Positions 61,409 through 64,000 of a DNA stretch of 64,000 nucleotides are shown piece after piece. The DNA is from HGM04593 sp045661225 (GTDB lineage Bacteria > Bacteroidota > Bacteroidia > Bacteroidales > Bacteroidaceae). The position numbers and the translations under genes are program-made. The DNA is taken from NCBI GenBank assembly GCA_045661225.1, contig JAZRFF010000017.1, positions 4,767 to 68,766 on the forward strand. Reading direction: 5' to 3'. Within the stretch, counting starts at the first letter, position 1; each line of letters begins with the position of its first letter. The notes below the pieces were generated by a model. That model saw nothing but the letters and a program-made list of their open reading frames with translations, made no database searches and was not told where the DNA came from.

Positions 61409-62746
61409 ATGAAATTCTTATTGAAACCCGTGTTGGCATTTGTTTCGCTTGCAATCATGGCAACAAGTGCACAGGCTCAGGATACGCTCAGAATATCTTT
61501 GCAAGAAGCTGTTCGCATAGCGTTGAATGACAATCCGACTATCAAGGTAGCCGACCAGGAGATTCAGTTAAAGAAAGAAGCCAATCGTGAAGTAATGCTC
61601 GGATTGCTTCCGGAAGTAAGTATGGTGGGAACTTTCAACCATACCATCGAAAAACAAACGATGGCTTTGATGGGACAAACATTCAAGGTGGGTACCATGA
61701 ACAACGCAAGTGGTGGTATCACAGCTAGCTTGCCTGTTTTTGCTCCGGCTTTGTATCAAAGTATGAAATTGACTAAGACAGATGTGAAGTTGGCTATGGA
61801 AAAAGCCCGTTCTTCGCGTTTGGATATGGTGAATCAAGTAACCAAGGCTTTTTATCAATTGCTGTTGGCACAAGATAGCTACGAAGTGCTTCAAAAGAGC
61901 TATAAGCAAAGCGAAGACAACTTCAATGTAGTGAATGCCAAGTATGAACAAGGCTCGGTTAGCGAATACGATAAAATCAGTGCTGAAGTGCAAATGCGTT
62001 CGTTGAAGCCTAGCTTGGTTTCGGCTGGCAATGGCGTAAATTTGGCTATGCTTCAATTGAAGGTGTTGTTGGGAATGGATTCGAATATGACTATTGGTGT
62101 GGTAGGCAATTTGAAAGACTACGAAATGGCTATGTTCACTCGCCAGGCACAACCTCGTCCGGATGATATCGTGGCAGGTAATACTACTTTGCTGCAGTTG
62201 GATTTGAACAAGGATATGCTTCAACGTAATTTGAAGTTGAAATATTCTAATTTCATGCCTACCGTTGCTTTCTCTGCTCAATATATGTACACTACTTTGA
62301 GCGAAAACTGGCGTATCTTCCATTACCAATGGAATCCGTATGCAACTATTGGCTTGAGCTTGTCTGTTCCTTTGTTTAAAGGTAGCAATTTCTCGCAAGT
62401 GAAGCAGGCTAAGTTGCAGTTGAAGCAATTGGATCAGACTCGTCTCAATACCGAACGTCAGTTGAAGATGCAGGCACAGAGCTACTTGGATAACATGGCT
62501 GCCAGCACCGAACAGGTAGTCAGCAATAAAGAAGCTGTTCTTCAAGCAGAAAAGGGACGTACGATTGCTGAAAAGCGTTACGAGGTAGGTCGTGGAACTA
62601 TTTTGGAACTCAATAGCTCGGAAGTGGCATTGACTCAAGCTCAACTTACTTACAACCAGTCTATCTACGATTATTTGGTGGCTAAGGCTAATTTGGACTT
62701 GGTTATGGGTGTAGAAGACATGATTAATATCGAAGAAGAAAAGTAA
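61409..62746 (+). CDS. TolC-family outer-membrane efflux channel
   Basis: A 445-residue outer-membrane factor with signal peptide VLAFVSLAIMATSAQAQ. The two internally repeated long helical halves of TolC are visible (LQEAVRIALNDNPTIKVADQ at the start of one; RTIAEKRYEVGRGTILELNS in the second). It forms the exit duct of a tripartite efflux pump. It is first in an operon with an adaptor (22 bases later) and an RND pump; the outer-membrane gene is first rather than last. Confidence 0.93.
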   Translation: MKFLLKPVLAFVSLAIMATSAQAQDTLRISLQEAVRIALNDNPTIKVADQEIQLKKEANREVMLGLLPEVSMVGTFNHTIEKQTMALMGQTFKVGTMNNASGGITASLPVFAPALYQSMKLTKTDVKLAMEKARSSRLDMVNQVTKAFYQLLLAQDSYEVLQKSYKQSEDNFNVVNAKYEQGSVSEYDKISAEVQMRSLKPSLVSAGNGVNLAMLQLKVLLGMDSNMTIGVVGNLKDYEMAMFTRQAQPRPDDIVAGNTTLLQLDLNKDMLQRNLKLKYSNFMPTVAFSAQYMYTTLSENWRIFHYQWNPYATIGLSLSVPLFKGSNFSQVKQAKLQLKQLDQTRLNTERQLKMQAQSYLDNMAASTEQVVSNKEAVLQAEKGRTIAEKRYEVGRGTILELNSSEVALTQAQLTYNQSIYDYLVAKANLDLVMGVEDMINIEEEK

Positions 62747-62768
62747 TAACAGAATAAAAAACAACAGT

Positions 62769-63791
62769 ATGAAAAAAAGTTTTCAGATAGCTGCTGTATT
62801 GGTTGCAGCTATGTTTGTTGCCTGCTCAGGCGGTGAAGAAAAGAAGGCAGAGTCTGCTGCTGTGGTAGCAAAACCGACAGTAAAGCTTTCGACTGTTTCG
62901 TCACGCGACGTAGAACAGATTGGAGAATATACAGCAACTGTAGAAGCAAAGGCAAAGAATAACATTGCACCTACAGCTCCGGGCCGTATTAGCAAAATCT
63001 TCGTAGAAGTAGGCGACCAGGTTCGTAAGGGCCAAAAGTTGGTTCAGATGGATGCTGCTAACTTAACTCAATTGAAACTTCAATTGGACAATCAAGAAAC
63101 AGAATTCAAGCGTGTAGACGAATTATATAAGGTAGGTGGTGCTTCGAAAGCTGAATGGGATGCAGCAAAGACTAATTTGGATGTTCGTCGTTCATCATAC
63201 CAAAATCTTTTGGAAAATACTCAGCTGGTAAGTCCGTTGAACGGTGTGGTTACTGCCCGCAATTTCGATAACGGTGATTTATACACCTCAACTCAGATGC
63301 CTGTTTTGGTTGTAGAACAAATCACTCCGGTAAAATTGATGGTAAACGTTTCTGAACCTAACTTCCCGAAAGTAACAAAGGGTATGGCTGTAAAGGTGAA
63401 ACTTGATGTTTACGGCGATGAAGAATTCGAAGGTAAGGTAAGCTTGGTTTACCCAACTATCGATGCCTCTACTCATACTTTCCCGGTAGAAATCGAATTG
63501 ACCAATTCAAATCAACGTGTTCGTCCGGGTATGTTTGCCCGTGCTATCATGAGTTTTGGTACTAAGAACCACGTGGTAGTTCCTGATATGGCTATTGTTA
63601 AGCGTGCCGGTTCGGGCGACCGTTATGTTTATGTATATAACAATGGTAAGGTATCATATAATAAGGTAGAATTGGGTCGTCGCATGGGTACTGAATACGA
63701 ATTGATTTCGGGTGTAGACAACAATTCGCAAGTTGTTATCGCAGGCCAAACACACTTGGCCGACGGTGTAGAAGTAGAAGTAATCCAATAA
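62769..63791 (+). CDS. RND efflux periplasmic adaptor lipoprotein
   Basis: Membrane-fusion protein of 340 residues with lipoprotein signal LVAAMFVAC. The lipoyl/barrel-sandwich halves (GRISKIFVEVGDQVRKGQ and VSPLNGVVTARNFDNGDL) flank a helical hairpin with KVGGASKAEWDAAK. The beta-barrel and membrane-proximal parts follow (VRPGMFARAIMSF). It links the inner-membrane pump with the TolC-type channel on either side of it in the operon. Drug, bile-acid or other substrate specificity cannot be read from sequence. Confidence 0.94.
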   Translation: MKKSFQIAAVLVAAMFVACSGGEEKKAESAAVVAKPTVKLSTVSSRDVEQIGEYTATVEAKAKNNIAPTAPGRISKIFVEVGDQVRKGQKLVQMDAANLTQLKLQLDNQETEFKRVDELYKVGGASKAEWDAAKTNLDVRRSSYQNLLENTQLVSPLNGVVTARNFDNGDLYTSTQMPVLVVEQITPVKLMVNVSEPNFPKVTKGMAVKVKLDVYGDEEFEGKVSLVYPTIDASTHTFPVEIELTNSNQRVRPGMFARAIMSFGTKNHVVVPDMAIVKRAGSGDRYVYVYNNGKVSYNKVELGRRMGTEYELISGVDNNSQVVIAGQTHLADGVEVEVIQ

Positions 63792-63818
63792 TCCTTTAAC
63801 CACTATAATTAGCAGATT

Positions 63819-64000
63819 ATGAGTTTATACGAAGGAGCGGTTAAAAGACCGATTATGACCACGCTTTGCTTTGTGGCTGTAGCGATTTTTGGTCTCTTTT
63901 CGTTGTCGAAACTTCCGGTCGATTTGTATCCGGATATCGAGACGAATACCATCATGGTTATGACATCTTATCAAGGTGCCAGTGCCAGTGATATTGAAAA
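63819..64000 (+). CDS. RND efflux pump (AcrB family), N-terminal part
   Basis: Starts at ATG 63819, 27 bases after the adaptor gene, and runs off the right edge after about 60 codons. The visible protein reads MSLYEGAVKRPIMTTLCFVA and continues with LSKLPVDLYPDIE, the first membrane helix and following loop typical of hydrophobe/amphiphile efflux RND transporters (the P-x-D-L-Y-P-x-I block). It completes the channel-adaptor-pump operon. Confidence 0.93.
   Translation, partial: MSLYEGAVKRPIMTTLCFVAVAIFGLFSLSKLPVDLYPDIETNTIMVMTSYQGASASDIE

Noticed and set aside
1..64000. CRISPR array, insertion sequence, prophage or toxin-antitoxin module
   Set aside because: No regularly spaced repeats, transposase motifs, phage structural genes or small paired toxin-antitoxin genes were seen on either strand.

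Overview
The window looks like a Bacteroidales (phylum Bacteroidota) genome, probably a gut or oral lineage. The signs are promoter-like elements of the Bacteroides type (TTTG, 19-21 bases, TAnnTTTG) upstream of many genes, few purine-rich ribosome binding sites, a fused SecDF, many SxxC or GxxC lipoprotein signals, fimbrillin-family lipoproteins, a BspA-like leucine-rich-repeat protein, and Bacteroidales-type gene orders such as tig-clpP-clpX, guaB-foldases-SurA-OstA-mutL and rpsU-xerC-hpf-tRNA-Thr.

Bases 1-49,850 are a dense run of housekeeping genes: the end of era and der; an MlaE/MlaF lipid ABC pair and lptB; tig, clpP, clpX; recQ; guaB followed by three periplasmic foldase-like proteins, an LptA/OstA-like protein, a small membrane protein and mutL; an OmpA-family porin; two identical tRNA-Val genes; purB, an rRNA pseudouridine synthase, asnS, a mannose-1-phosphate guanylyltransferase, a THUMP-domain rRNA methyltransferase, purD, two membrane proteins, a radical SAM protein, an RNase H, argS, two rhomboid proteases, secDF, a DUF2851 protein, a 7TM-HD phosphohydrolase, gltX, mdh, a leucine-rich-repeat surface protein, rpsU, xerC, hpf and tRNA-Thr. 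Glutamate is mostly GAG and glutamine mostly CAG here.

From about 49,850 to the right edge the character changes: GAA dominates. The genes are two fimbrillin-like lipoproteins, a glutamate dehydrogenase copy interrupted by one in-frame TAG, a receiver-ATP-grasp protein related to pyruvate phosphate dikinase, a second, intact glutamate dehydrogenase, a 59-residue membrane peptide, a malic enzyme-phosphotransacetylase fusion, and the start of an RND efflux operon (TolC, adaptor, pump). The tRNA-Tyr/Gly/Thr-tuf cluster that normally follows hpf-tRNA-Thr in Bacteroidales is missing. The window may therefore join two genomes (assembly chimera) or cross a large rearrangement at the tRNA.

Functional themes are protein quality control (tig, ClpXP, foldases, rhomboids, SecDF), outer-membrane building (Mla, Lpt, SurA, OstA-like, OmpA), translation (four aminoacyl-tRNA synthetases, S21, HPF, two rRNA-modifying enzymes with long basic disordered tails), purine synthesis (guaB, purB, purD), and on the right the glutamate/malate/pyruvate node. 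I see no CRISPR array, insertion sequence, prophage or rRNA operon. The least explained gene is the receiver-ATP-grasp protein at 54,072-57,032.
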